A stretch of DNA of 64,000 bases from a virus, in the IMG/VR virus record IMGVR_UViG_3300012922_000006, positions 1-64,000 of that record, one strand, 5' to 3'. Below, piece after piece: positions 38,560-46,170 of this stretch. A model generated the notes under the pieces. The model worked only from the letters and a program-made list of their open reading frames with translations, was not told the DNA's origin and made no database searches. A program made the translations under genes and the position numbers. How positions within the stretch are numbered: position 1 is the stretch's first letter; every line of letters begins with the position of its first letter.

Positions 38560-38866
38560 GCTCCACCCCCTCGATCGGCTCGTAGTCGACGCGCGTGCTC
38601 GTGCGGTGCGGCGGCGAGATCCCCCTCGACGCGAAGTAGTTGAGGACCGTCTTCCACACGTCCTCGTCGAGGAAGGGGTCCGCCGTCTTCTCGCGGTGCG
38701 CGGAGCACACGACGTTGCTCGACAGGAACCGCCACGGCTTGCCGGCGTAGACTCGACTCGGGACGAGCAGCAGGACGACCTTCCACTCCGCCGCCCCCTC
38801 GCACCCGTGCCGCGAGCAGCCCAGCGCGCGCGGCTTGTCGTAGCGGACCACCAGCGCGTCACTCAT
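38552..38866 (-). CDS. hypothetical protein with Cys/His pairs
   Basis: 104 residues. ALGCSRHGCEGAAEWKVVLL and NVVCSAHREKTADP: Cys/His pairs likely bind zinc. The rest is polar. Overlaps both neighbours. Unknown. Confidence 0.5.
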   Translation of the reverse strand: MSDALVVRYDKPRALGCSRHGCEGAAEWKVVLLLVPSRVYAGKPWRFLSSNVVCSAHREKTADPFLDEDVWKTVLNYFASRGISPPHRTSTRVDYEPIEGVEHG

Positions 38867-39251
38867 CGTCGTCGCCCTCCTCCACGAACGAAGCCTCGAT
38901 CGGTCCCGGTGGCAGGCCCTTCAGCTCCGTCGCCCCCTCAACCGCAGCAGCGAGCAGCGGGTCCGCCGAACTCGGGTCCCGCGCTACGCCCGGCAGGAAT
39001 CCTCGCGCCCGGAACTCCGCCCCCTCGCCGTACAGGTCGAAGAACGCGGCGAGCTTCCGCACCGCCTCCGCGTTGCCCCTGAAGCTCAGCCTGATCGTGA
39101 GTGGCATGGCCTTGTCAGACGCCTTCGCCGCCTCATACGAGCCCACGAGGCCAGTCTCGAGCTGCTGGAGCTTCAGCTTCGCCCCCTCGTCACTCTGGTA
39201 GGTCGCGGGCACCCTCACGCCCGTCCCCGCGTACAGTCCCTTGCCGCTCAT
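38859..39251 (-). CDS. hypothetical protein
   Basis: 130 residues (MSGKGLYAGTGVRVPATYQS, LTIRLSFRGNAEAVRKLAAF, IEASFVEEGDDDE). Acidic tail. GGCAT 11 nt upstream of ATG 39251 and partly within the previous stop. Confidence 0.5.
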   Translation of the reverse strand: MSGKGLYAGTGVRVPATYQSDEGAKLKLQQLETGLVGSYEAAKASDKAMPLTIRLSFRGNAEAVRKLAAFFDLYGEGAEFRARGFLPGVARDPSSADPLLAAAVEGATELKGLPPGPIEASFVEEGDDDE

Positions 39252-39260
39252 GGCCCGGGA

Positions 39261-39497
39261 CTATGCCGTGAAGAGGAGCTTCGACAGCGAGTCGAGCATC
39301 TCGCGCGACTCGCGGGCGTCCTTGCGCGACGCCTCGAGCGCCTCGCGCTGCACCGCGTACGCCTCCTCGTCCCACCAGCCGGCCTCCCACACGTCAGCGT
39401 CGACGTCAGTGGGTCGGCTCCCCAGGAGCCTCCCCTCCCGCCTCGCCGTCGCCCCCGACCGGTACGACTCGAGCCTGTCCGGCACCGGCATCGCTCC
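39261..39497 (-). CDS. small helical protein
   Basis: 78 residues (MGAMPVPDRLESYRSGATAR, WEAGWWDEEAYAVQREALEA, ESREMLDSLSKLLFTA). Largely helical. Overlaps the 3' end of the DnaA-domain gene by about 90 nt; either start or overlap may be over-extended. Function unknown. Confidence 0.45.
   Translation of the reverse strand, partial: GAMPVPDRLESYRSGATARREGRLLGSRPTDVDADVWEAGWWDEEAYAVQREALEASRKDARESREMLDSLSKLLFTA
39263..39267 (-). promoter_or_regulatory. GGCAT start-proximal motif
   Basis: GGCAT, 11-nt spacer, ATG 39251; it includes the TAG stop of the upstream gene (GCATAG). Confidence 0.5.
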
Positions 39498-39783
39498 CAT
39501 CGACGACTCCCTTCTTCCGCAGCCCAGCCACAACCGAAGTGTGGTCCCGATTCATGATCTTGCCGATCGTCGTCGTCGACATCCGGGGGAACCGCTCCCG
39601 CAGGATCCGCATGCAGGCATGTCGCGCGTCAGAAATGCTCTGCTCCCTCGAAGGCCCCCAGACGTCCCTCATCCGGACACCCATGGCGATGCTGGTGATC
39701 TTCATCGCCTCGTAGACGCTCAGCTCGCGAAGGTACTCCTCCCACTCGCTGAACGCCTTCGTCTGCGGTTTCACCCTCGCCAC
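39406..39783 (-). CDS. stand-alone DnaA domain IV-like DNA-binding protein
   Basis: 125 residues from GTG 39783. Residues ~47-90 (SISDARHACMRILRERFPRM, TTTIGKIMNRDHTSVVAGLR) follow the DnaA C-terminal domain pattern: helix-turn-helix plus the signature RDHTSVxxxxxK that contacts DnaA boxes. There is no ATPase domain. It may regulate or recruit at an origin, or act as a repressor. The C-terminal ~30 residues lie over the next gene and may be read-through. Confidence 0.7.
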   Translation of the reverse strand: MARVKPQTKAFSEWEEYLRELSVYEAMKITSIAMGVRMRDVWGPSREQSISDARHACMRILRERFPRMSTTTIGKIMNRDHTSVVAGLRKKGVVDGSDAGAGQARVVPVGGDGEAGGEAPGEPTH

Positions 39784-39787
39784 GCGC

Positions 39788-40243
39788 CTACTCCGCTACG
39801 ACGAACGGGGGTGCGTCGTAGCTCCACCCGGGCACTGTCGTCGCCCAGTCCATGAGCGCGTCCGCGTCCGCCTTCGGCACCGTGACCGAGGTGCACCGCT
39901 CGTCCGTGATGAGCGGCAGGATGCTCGGCGGCACCGCGGACGCGTCCGCGAGCTGCTCCGCGTTTTGCCACCACTCGTCAGAGTTCTCGAGCACCACACT
40001 GACGACCACGCGCGGCACCGCCTCGGAATCCTCGTGCTCCGCCAGCCACGCCGGCTTCGGGTAGCCACCCGGCATCGCCTTGTGACGCACGAAGTCGAGT
40101 CCCGCGCGAGCGGTGCGGGCGGGGAGCGCGTGCTCCGGGAGCGCGAACGCCTCCTCGAGCACGTCGCAGATCAGGTCCGTCGCCTCCTCGCGCCGGAGGA
40201 GGAACGCCTGCACCGCCAGCAAGAAGTCCGCGCGCCGGCTCAC
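39788..40243 (-). CDS. hypothetical protein
   Basis: 151 residues from GTG 40243. VSRRADFLLAVQAFLLRREE, then YPKPAWLAEHEDSEAVPRVV and VTVPKADADALMDWATTVPG. Acidic; no recognised family. Overlaps the upstream gene by GTGA. Confidence 0.5.
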   Translation of the reverse strand: MSRRADFLLAVQAFLLRREEATDLICDVLEEAFALPEHALPARTARAGLDFVRHKAMPGGYPKPAWLAEHEDSEAVPRVVVSVVLENSDEWWQNAEQLADASAVPPSILPLITDERCTSVTVPKADADALMDWATTVPGWSYDAPPFVVAE

Positions 40244-40443
40244 TTACGACCCCGGCGCAGCGTCACCCGTCGCGTCTGCACCGCCTCCCTGGCGCACTCG
40301 AGCGGGCTCTCGCAGGTGCCCGACGCGATCGCGTTGAGCACGTCGAAGTGCAGCTCGTCCTCCATCTCGGCACCCTGGTCCGCGTCGATGACCGACGCGC
40401 GGATGATCCCCCTGACCCTCGCCCTGACTTCCGCCGTCTTCAT
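40240..40443 (-). CDS. small helical protein
   Basis: 67 residues. MKTAEVRARVRGIIRASVID, QGAEMEDELHFDVLNAIASG, basic end (VTLRRGRK). ATG 40443 (ATGA overlap). Unknown. Confidence 0.45.
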   Translation of the reverse strand: MKTAEVRARVRGIIRASVIDADQGAEMEDELHFDVLNAIASGTCESPLECAREAVQTRRVTLRRGRK

Positions 40444-40685
40444 GGCCGCAGCCTCCCGATCCACGGGTCACGCCCCTGCAACGCGCGCGAGCGGATCTTC
40501 CCCACGCGCGTCAGCCGGTACCACCCGGGCACCTCGGTCTCCTCCACGAGCTTCTTCTCCACGCACATCGCCAGCTCCGCGGTCACCACGACCGGCCACC
40601 ACGGCCGCCCGTTGTCCTGGTCGTGGTCGACGAGGTACTGGTCCTCGGGACTCAGCACACTCCTCGGGATGCTGGCGTCGGCCAT
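40440..40685 (-). CDS. small hypothetical protein
   Basis: 81 residues (MADASIPRSVLSPEDQYLVD, WWPVVVTAELAMCVEKKLVE, YRLTRVGKIRSRALQGRDP). Winged-helix-like by eye (WYRLTRVGK), not confirmed. TGATG overlap with the upstream stop. Confidence 0.45.
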   Translation of the reverse strand: MADASIPRSVLSPEDQYLVDHDQDNGRPWWPVVVTAELAMCVEKKLVEETEVPGWYRLTRVGKIRSRALQGRDPWIGRLRP

Positions 40686-40990
40686 CACTTCCCCCACGAT
40701 GGGCAGTCCGGCTTGTGCCGGAGCCCCCCGCCAGCGTAGCCGGGCGTGAGCACGCGGCACCGCGGGCAGATGCCCCGCGCGCGCAGCCTCCGCTCGCCGG
40801 CCTCCACCTCCTCGTTCCTGAGCGCCTCGCCCGTCGTGCAGCCGCACGTGCTGCCCTTCCTCCACGCGATGTACGGGAGCCACCCCGCCCGCGTGAGCTG
40901 CCGCGCCTGCTCGACGGTCACCCACCCGACGCGCACGGCGCCGTCGAGGAAGTCCGCCACCGCCTGCACCGTCGACGCGGCGACGTTCAC
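40685..40990 (-). CDS. zinc-binding protein
   Basis: 101 residues from GTG 40990. TVQAVADFLDGAVRVGWVTV, WRKGSTCGCTTGEALRNEEV, CPRCRVLTPGYAGGG and PDCPS. Several Cys pairs suggest a zinc ribbon. Unknown function. Confidence 0.5.
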   Translation of the reverse strand: MNVAASTVQAVADFLDGAVRVGWVTVEQARQLTRAGWLPYIAWRKGSTCGCTTGEALRNEEVEAGERRLRARGICPRCRVLTPGYAGGGLRHKPDCPSWGK

Positions 40991-41448
40991 GGGACCCTCC
41001 TGACCACGAGTCTGTCCTCGTCCCCCGCCCGCTCCCAGAGCAGCAGGCCGTCGTCGACGTCGTCCGCGTCGACCAGCACCTGCAGCGCCTCGCGCGCCGC
41101 GTCCTCGTACGCGGTCGGTGCCGGGATGATCACCCCACGCTGGGTATCGGGATCCACGTCGACGAAGTTCCGGCGCCCCTGGTGCGTCACGCACACGAGG
41201 TAGTCGCCCTTCGCCGCGACCCACGCGACGTCCACGCCGACCTGCCCGCAGCGGAGCTTGTGCACCACCGCCCCGGTGACGACGTGCGCCTCGACCTCGC
41301 GGGCGCTGAGGCCCGAGAGCGACGCGCCGCGCTCGCGCGCGTGCCGCTCCGTCGTGGCCAGCACGTAGCCCGACGAGATCAGCCGCGTCACGGCGAGGTA
41401 CTCCCAGACCTGGAGCGGGTGCCGCGTGCGCTCCGCGCGGTCGGTCAC
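40987..41448 (-). CDS. hypothetical protein
   Basis: 153 residues from GTG 41448. VTDRAERTRHPLQVWEYLAV, HKLRCGQVGVDVAWVAAKGD, then VIIPAPTAYEDAAREALQVL. Alpha/beta with a beta core (YLVCVTHQGRRNFVDVD). Unrecognised. Confidence 0.5.
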   Translation of the reverse strand: MTDRAERTRHPLQVWEYLAVTRLISSGYVLATTERHARERGASLSGLSAREVEAHVVTGAVVHKLRCGQVGVDVAWVAAKGDYLVCVTHQGRRNFVDVDPDTQRGVIIPAPTAYEDAAREALQVLVDADDVDDGLLLWERAGDEDRLVVRRVP

Positions 41449-41582
41449 CGGATCCCCCGCAGGTGCGAGAGCACCCCGAAGAGCGCGCAGAGCGCCACCA
41501 GCGCCGCCGCGGTGAGCGCGTACGGCGCCGCGCGGCGCAGGACCTCGCGGACCGCGGCCCGCGCGAACTCGCTGCCCGACAT
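41445..41582 (-). CDS. very small single-TM protein
   Basis: 45 residues. MSGSEFARAAVREVLRRA then one TM helix (YALTAAALVALCALFGVL) and a short basic end. Both ends overlap neighbours (GTGA, TGATG), supporting it. Function unknown. Confidence 0.55.
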   Translation of the reverse strand: MSGSEFARAAVREVLRRAAPYALTAAALVALCALFGVLSHLRGIR

Positions 41583-41767
41583 CACAACTCCACCTCCACG
41601 ACCTCGGAGCCAGCCTCGACGACGTCGCCAACCACGGGAATCTCACCGAGCATGTCGTCCGCGCCGACCTCGGAGACGCCGACCCACTCGTCGTCCAGCC
41701 ACGCCTTGCACACCGATCCACACGTCGCACCCACCATCCGCATGTCCGACAGACTGATCTTACGCAT
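41582..41767 (-). CDS. small acidic protein
   Basis: 61 residues (MRKISLSDMRMVGATCGSVC, GVSEVGADDMLGEIPVVGDV). First gene downstream of the promoter at 41835-41864; AAAGGAG lies upstream of ATG 41767. Unknown function, probably early. Confidence 0.5.
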   Translation of the reverse strand: MRKISLSDMRMVGATCGSVCKAWLDDEWVGVSEVGADDMLGEIPVVGDVVEAGSEVVEVEL

Positions 41768-41834
41768 GGCCCGCAGGCTCCTTTATCCCAGCACCCGGCC
41801 CCGCTCCGTCGCGGGCGCCATCCGCCTGACCCAG

Positions 41835-41864
41835 AGCCTACGTCCGCCCAGGGTCAGCTTGCAA
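41835..41864 (-). promoter_or_regulatory. promoter with A-tract (TTGCAA / TAGGCT)
   Basis: Minus strand: A-tract (AAAAAAAAGAC), then TTGCAA (41859-41864), 18-nt spacer, TAGGCT (41835-41840). The same -35 context (GACTTGCAAG) occurs at 62730-62735. It reads towards ATG 41767. The A-tract overlaps the 3' end of the gene at 41874-42416. Confidence 0.6.
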
Positions 41865-41873
41865 GTCTTTTTT

Positions 41874-42416
41874 TTACGCGATACTCCGGACCCACCCCGC
41901 GACATACGCGAGCCGCTCGCGGAGGTCCCCTATGGAGAGCACCGCGTACTCGCCGCCGTGCTCCCCGATCATGCCGCGCAGCACCGCCTCGTACGCCTCG
42001 TGGTAGCCCGCGACCTGCACGCGGCTCGGGTCCCCCGCGAGGTCCTGGAACGCGCTCACCGGCGTGAACACGACGAGGTCGTAGCGTTCGTGCGCCTCGA
42101 AGTACTCGCGCACCTCGCCTGACCGCAGGCTGCGCGGGTCGCCGTCGCAGATCATGTACGCGAGGTTGTCGAGCACGGTGCGGTCGGTGACGAACGCCTC
42201 GTGCTCCGCCTCCCACGCGCGCTTCGACTCGAACACGCGGCGCTGGAACTCCGCGCGTCTGCCCGCCGCGTCGACATCGTACGGGCTCGCGTAGCCCATC
42301 TCCGCCGCGACGCTGCGCGCGCCGACTGGGCACACTGGGACCCCGAACTTCTCCGCGACGTGCTTCGCGAGCGTCGACTTGCCCGTTCCGGAAGCACCCG
42401 AGAACGCGACCCTCAC
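41874..42416 (-). CDS. P-loop kinase / AAA_28-type NTPase
   Basis: 180 residues from GTG 42416. VRVAFSGASGTGKSTLAKHV is a Walker A at residues ~6-14. Following CPVGARSVAAEMGYASPYDV and EAFVTDRTVLDNLAYM is the AAA_28 (NadR-like) kinase pattern. Substrate could be a nucleotide, nicotinamide riboside or polynucleotide end; not decidable here. The stop codon lies in the A-tract of the neighbouring promoter. Confidence 0.7.
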   Translation of the reverse strand: MRVAFSGASGTGKSTLAKHVAEKFGVPVCPVGARSVAAEMGYASPYDVDAAGRRAEFQRRVFESKRAWEAEHEAFVTDRTVLDNLAYMICDGDPRSLRSGEVREYFEAHERYDLVVFTPVSAFQDLAGDPSRVQVAGYHEAYEAVLRGMIGEHGGEYAVLSIGDLRERLAYVAGWVRSIA

Positions 42417-42664
42417 GACTTCACCGGGACGGGCGCGAAGGGGTCGCGGTGCAGGTGCACCCTCGCAAAGGTGGAGATGTGCCCCCGCACGGCGCCGCTG
42501 CTGCACGTGCGCCGGAACTCAGCTCCGCACGTCGTGCACCGCGCGTGGACCTTCTGCTCCTCGGGAAGGCCCGTCTCCGGGTCGCGCCGCTGCGGCTCGT
42601 GCGACCCCTCTACATGGGGAGCCCAGTCAGGATCAAAGTGCTCGCTGTAGACCCTCTCCGCCAT
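42413..42664 (-). CDS. small zinc-binding protein
   Basis: 83 residues. MAERVYSEHFDPDWAPHVEG then HARCTTCGAEFRRTCSSG, a Cys cluster, and a His-rich end (RVHLHRDPF). Overlaps the upstream gene by ~55 nt. Unknown. Confidence 0.5.
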   Translation of the reverse strand: MAERVYSEHFDPDWAPHVEGSHEPQRRDPETGLPEEQKVHARCTTCGAEFRRTCSSGAVRGHISTFARVHLHRDPFAPVPVKS

Positions 42665-42966
42665 CGACCGACCTCCAGGTAACGGACAACGTACGTCCGG
42701 ATGCCGCGCTGGGTGGTCACCACGACCGACCAGCGCTGCCGCCTGCGGAACTCCTCGACGGCGACGCGGAACCACGCCGGCGCGTCCACCCCCGCGTCGA
42801 CGCGGAACGCCACCTTCCCGGACCGGAGGAACTTCCTGCGGTGCTCGCGCAGGCCCGCGAGCCACGCCGCCGCGCGGAACTGGTCGGCGACCACGTGCCG
42901 CTCGAGCGCCTCCGACGGCGTCTCGCCCTCGCGCGTCGTCAGCTCCCGAACGAGTGCACCGCGCAT
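42610..42966 (-). CDS. hypothetical protein
   Basis: 118 residues. MRGALVRELTTREGETPSEA, HVVADQFRAAAWLAGLREHR, then VTTQRGIRTYVVRYLEVGRW. ATG 42966 lies 30 nt after palindrome copy 10. The last ~18 codons overlap the next gene and may be read-through. Unknown. Confidence 0.5.
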   Translation of the reverse strand: MRGALVRELTTREGETPSEALERHVVADQFRAAAWLAGLREHRRKFLRSGKVAFRVDAGVDAPAWFRVAVEEFRRRQRWSVVVTTQRGIRTYVVRYLEVGRWRRGSTASTLILTGLPM

Positions 42967-42995
42967 CCCTACTCGCTCCTCTTCATGGGGCGTGA

Positions 42996-43017
42996 AGTCG
43001 AGGCCCGGGCCTCGACT
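42996..43017. repeat. palindromic element copy 10
   Basis: Perfect copy between genes. Its end supplies part of the TAG stop of the 43016-43237 gene (TAGTCGAGG). Confidence 0.95.
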
Positions 43018-43237
43018 ATGGCTCCGGGCTCACGATCGACGCCTGGCGGAGCTGCTGCTCGAGCTTCGATACCTGCGCGCGTAGCTGGTCATTCTCCTTG
43101 GAGGCGCCGGCGCGCGCGTCCTCCGCCGCCCGTAGGCTCGCCTTGAGGTTGTTGATCGCCACCTCGTACGTGCCGACCAGGTCCTCGTAGAACGTCGTCA
43201 CCGCGCGCAGCGCGTCGTGCCCGTTCTTCGGCGTCAC
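43016..43237 (-). CDS. small coiled-coil protein
   Basis: 73 residues from GTG 43237. Helical throughout (TTFYEDLVGTYEVAINNLKA; ENDQLRAQVSKLEQQLRQA). Stop codon overlaps the palindrome. Unknown. Confidence 0.5.
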   Translation of the reverse strand: MTPKNGHDALRAVTTFYEDLVGTYEVAINNLKASLRAAEDARAGASKENDQLRAQVSKLEQQLRQASIVSPEP

Positions 43238-43635
43238 GGCGCCTCCTGCGACTTCGGGAGTGCGCGCTCCAGCTCCGCGACCTGCGCCCGCAGCGCGGCT
43301 GCCAAGAGCACCGCGCACGTCGTCGGGCGCACGCGGTGCGCCACCGCGAGCCTTCCCAATTCGAGGCTGAGTCCACCAACGAGGTCGACAGCGCGCACGT
43401 AGAACTCCGCCTCGCGCTCCTCGAGCCGCATGAACTCGCCCGGCTTCGCGACGAAGCTCGCGCCGTTCGCCATCTCGATCACGGGCCCCTGCGTCGGCTG
43501 CTGCGTCAACGTCGACACGTACTGCTCCCCCCGCCCGTCGAAGAGCTTCGCGACCCTGCCGATCGACTTCGTAGGCATGTGGAAGACGAACGCCCCCTCG
43601 TCGACCAGCTTCTTCGCCCACTCGAGGTCGTCCAT
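43234..43635 (-). CDS. hypothetical protein
   Basis: 133 residues. MDDLEWAKKLVDEGAFVFHM, FDGRGEQYVSTLTQQPTQGP, GEFMRLEEREAEFYVRAVDL, C-terminal helix. ATG 43635 directly follows the stop of the HNH remnant (TAGATG). Unknown. Confidence 0.5.
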   Translation of the reverse strand: MDDLEWAKKLVDEGAFVFHMPTKSIGRVAKLFDGRGEQYVSTLTQQPTQGPVIEMANGASFVAKPGEFMRLEEREAEFYVRAVDLVGGLSLELGRLAVAHRVRPTTCAVLLAAALRAQVAELERALPKSQEAP

Positions 43636-43790
43636 CTACGCCAACCGCCTTTCAGCATTCAGCAACGTCGCGCGATAGACGGCGTTGACCTTCAACTCTT
43701 TGGAATGACACGAGCAACAGAGGCACGTCAGGTTCGAGAGGTCGTGGCTCTTTCTTTCCAAAGTTCCAAACCCGACGCATTGTCATCTCT
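43636..43790 (-). pseudogene. HNH endonuclease C-terminal remnant
   Basis: In the low-GC gap between two genes, one minus frame reads RKSHDLSNLTCLCCSCHSKE and LKVNAVYRATLLNAERRLA before a TAG at 43636. The SHDLSNLxxLCxxCH part is the second half of an HNH domain (normally HH...G.DD..NL..LC..CH). No start codon or first half remains, so this is a decayed homing endonuclease, possibly left from acquisition of the adjacent methyltransferase. Confidence 0.6.
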
Positions 43791-44919
43791 TCTTCAATGC
43801 CGCTCGTTCGAAGATCGAACCCTTGCGTATTCGCGCCTCAGCGATCTCGCAATACTCAAGCGATTGTTCGATCCCCACGACCTCGTCCCAGCCCGCCTGC
43901 AGGCACGCGATCATCTCGGACCCCGAGCCGCTGAACGGGACGAGGATCCTGCGCGGGCTCCCGTCGCGACGCTTCGGCGGGAGCACCATCCTCGCGAAGT
44001 ACCGGACCAGGTCCTGCGGCTTCACCGTCGGGTGACTCGAGTGCTCGCCCTCGCCGAGCCCGCGGTCACGCTCCGACCGACTCGCCTTCGCCGTGTAGAA
44101 GAACCGCGACGCGCCTCTGCTCTGCTCGTCGATCATGCGAACCGGGCACCACGACGCGCACTCCGCATCGACGCAAAACGGATCGTGCGTGAGCACCACG
44201 TTCGAGGGCCAGCGACCGACTCGCTCCAAGGAGACGACGTTCTTCACTCCCTTGAACATGCGCGACGACCCCGAGATCGCGGCTGGTAAGACGTCTTCGC
44301 CGACCCGCGACGTGACGAGGTCGAGCCCGACGACGCCGTGCTCGAGTGCCGCATTCGCGACCGTTCCCCCGAGCATCCGGCGCGCGAGCAGCGCGGGCTC
44401 ATACGCCGGCTTCAGTCCCGTCCCGTAACCTTCCCAGTCAGCAGCAGCAGTCGCCGGTGCAGTGATCGGGATGAGCCCCGTCTCGTCGCGACCCGTCGCA
44501 CCCCTGAAAGAAACAGTCGACCCCGATCCCTTGTCGAGTCCAGAATTCTTGTGGCCGACGACCTTCGTCCGCTTCGCACCCAGTCGCTTGTCGACCGCCT
44601 TGCTCACGTCGTGGCTCTTGGGCCATCCAGCGCCGTACAGCCACATGAGCACGTCGCGGATCTCGAAGCCCCCGTCCTCCACGTTCACGACGAGGCGGTG
44701 GAACGTCCGCGAGCCCCCGAAGATGACCGCGTGCGCACCCGGCTTCAGGACCCGCAGCATCGCGCTCCACACGTTCACGCTCGGCACCGAGTAGTCCCAG
44801 CGCCGGCCCATAAATCTGAGTCCGTAGGGTGGGTCAAGGCAGGCCGCGTCGAACGACTTCTCCGCGAGCGTCCGCACCACGGCGCGCACGTCGCCGCGGT
44901 GGATCGTCCACGGCCTCAC
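43783..44919 (-). CDS. DPPY-type DNA methyltransferase
   Basis: 378 residues from GTG 44919 (GTGA overlap). AACLDPPYGLRFMGRRW (catalytic DPPY at 29-32), a middle insert, then SSHPTVKPQDLVRYFARMVL and ILVPFSGSGSEMIACLQAGW (SAM-binding FxGxG) give a beta-class order of motifs. Substrate is adenine-N6 or cytosine-N4; DPPY favours adenine. The 3' third is lower in GC than the flanks. It forms an operon with the ParB-like gene, a known pairing in mobile elements. Confidence 0.8.
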   Translation of the reverse strand: MRPWTIHRGDVRAVVRTLAEKSFDAACLDPPYGLRFMGRRWDYSVPSVNVWSAMLRVLKPGAHAVIFGGSRTFHRLVVNVEDGGFEIRDVLMWLYGAGWPKSHDVSKAVDKRLGAKRTKVVGHKNSGLDKGSGSTVSFRGATGRDETGLIPITAPATAAADWEGYGTGLKPAYEPALLARRMLGGTVANAALEHGVVGLDLVTSRVGEDVLPAAISGSSRMFKGVKNVVSLERVGRWPSNVVLTHDPFCVDAECASWCPVRMIDEQSRGASRFFYTAKASRSERDRGLGEGEHSSHPTVKPQDLVRYFARMVLPPKRRDGSPRRILVPFSGSGSEMIACLQAGWDEVVGIEQSLEYCEIAEARIRKGSIFERAALKKR

Positions 44920-45608
44920 TTCTTCTTCGCGGCGCGCTTGGCGGGCACCGAGACGCCGAGCATGCGCGCGAGCGCGTCGCCCGACGGCTCCTCCTTCCTC
45001 GACTTCGCGCCGACCGCGGCCTTCACCGCGTCGCGCACCTCCTTGCGCGTGAAGTCGAGCTTCAGCGACGGCGCCTGCTGCGACGGCTTCGGGCCCGTGC
45101 CGTCGTCGCCCTGCGTCGGGTCGGGCTCGTCGAGGTAGGACGCGAACTCCTCGGGCTCGAGGCCCATGACCAGGACCTCCTCCGCGCCGATCGGCGACTC
45201 CGCCTGCATGTCCGCCAGCATCTCGCCGACGAGGTCCTCGCTCAGCTCCGCCTTGTCGCGCATCGCGAGGTTCAGCGCCTTCGCCGTGCGGTCGTCGACG
45301 TCGAGCAGGATCACCGGCACCTCCGGCACCTCCGTCGCGTCCTCCACCGCGATCTCGCGCAGCGCGCGCAGCCGCTGGTGGCCCGCGATGATCACGTTCG
45401 GCCCGAACTGCGGCGACAACTTCTGCGCCACGATCGGCTGCACGAACCCGTTCCTCCGGATGCTCGCCTTCAGCTGCTCGAGACGCGAGACGCTGATCGT
45501 CTTCGGGTTATACGCCGCTGGTGCCAGCACCTCGATCGCCGTGAGCACCGACCCGTGCACCCGCACCGCGCGCGAAGCGGGGACCTCCGCCACTGCCTTC
45601 TTCACCAT
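44916..45608 (-). CDS. ParB-like protein
   Basis: 230 residues. AAYNPKTISVSRLEQLKASI, RRNGFVQPIVAQKL, PNVIIAGHQRLRALREI are the ParB N-terminal (ParB/Srx nuclease) fold, with the G-HQR box. The C-terminal part is acidic then Lys-rich (PAKRAAKKK). RBS GGAGGCGAC before ATG 45608. Phage ParB-like proteins partner with methyltransferases or act as nucleases; no ParA is visible, so plasmid-type partition is not implied. Confidence 0.75.
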   Translation of the reverse strand: MVKKAVAEVPASRAVRVHGSVLTAIEVLAPAAYNPKTISVSRLEQLKASIRRNGFVQPIVAQKLSPQFGPNVIIAGHQRLRALREIAVEDATEVPEVPVILLDVDDRTAKALNLAMRDKAELSEDLVGEMLADMQAESPIGAEEVLVMGLEPEEFASYLDEPDPTQGDDGTGPKPSQQAPSLKLDFTRKEVRDAVKAAVGAKSRKEEPSGDALARMLGVSVPAKRAAKKK

Positions 45609-45636
45609 GTCGTGTCGCCTCCTGACCCGTGGGAGG

Positions 45637-46170
45637 TTAGCCCGCCAGCGTCACACCGGGGAGGCCCAGCTCCGCGCGACCCGCGTTCGCGATCACGAAC
45701 GCGTCGCCGGGGTCGCTCGCCGAGAACGAGAAGCCGAGACGCGAGAGCGCCGCCTGCGTGGCCGGCCCGCGCGTGCCCTTGCCGGGAGGCAGCTTGCCGA
45801 GGAGGTAGCTCTGCGCCCTCGACTGGGCGAGTGGGCGCACGACGAGGCCCCACCGCCTGAACAGTTCGTTCTTCACCGCACCCGCCAGCTCCGCGAGCAT
45901 CACGCCTCGTTGGTCGAACCGCTCATACGCATGGTCCTCGATCAGGATCGCAGGCTCTCCGGACCACTGCATGGCACCGTCAACGAACTCGACGATGCCG
46001 GTGACGATTGAGTCAACGCGCTCTGCGCGCGCCTTCAAGTCGTTCTCGCACTTCCCTCCCCACGTGTCGAAGCGCACGCGGTCCGTGGGCTTCACGGGGT
46101 CCCACGACGGGAAGAGCAGGCACCCAGCGGCCGCGCGCAGCGACAGGTCGAGGCCGATGACAGCGGGCAC
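45637..46170 (-). CDS. RuvC-like Holliday junction resolvase
   Basis: 177 residues from GTG 46170 (TAGTG overlap). VPAVIGLDLSLRAAAG at the start is the first acidic strand of the RNase H fold. EPAILIEDHAYER supplies a second acidic site (IED) and SASDPGDAFVIANA a C-terminal DPxDA site, as in RuvC-like enzymes. It probably resolves recombination or replication intermediates before packaging. Confidence 0.7.
   Translation of the reverse strand: MPAVIGLDLSLRAAAGCLLFPSWDPVKPTDRVRFDTWGGKCENDLKARAERVDSIVTGIVEFVDGAMQWSGEPAILIEDHAYERFDQRGVMLAELAGAVKNELFRRWGLVVRPLAQSRAQSYLLGKLPPGKGTRGPATQAALSRLGFSFSASDPGDAFVIANAGRAELGLPGVTLAG

Noticed and set aside
41768-41834. Small gene in the intergenic stretch downstream of the 41.8 kb promoter
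   Set aside because: Only leader sequence and an RBS for ATG 41767 were visible; no start with supporting signals.
44916-45608. ParABS-type plasmid partition system using the palindrome as parS
   Set aside because: Only ParB-like proteins are seen, no ParA ATPase; binding to the palindrome is untested, so this is left as a hypothesis.
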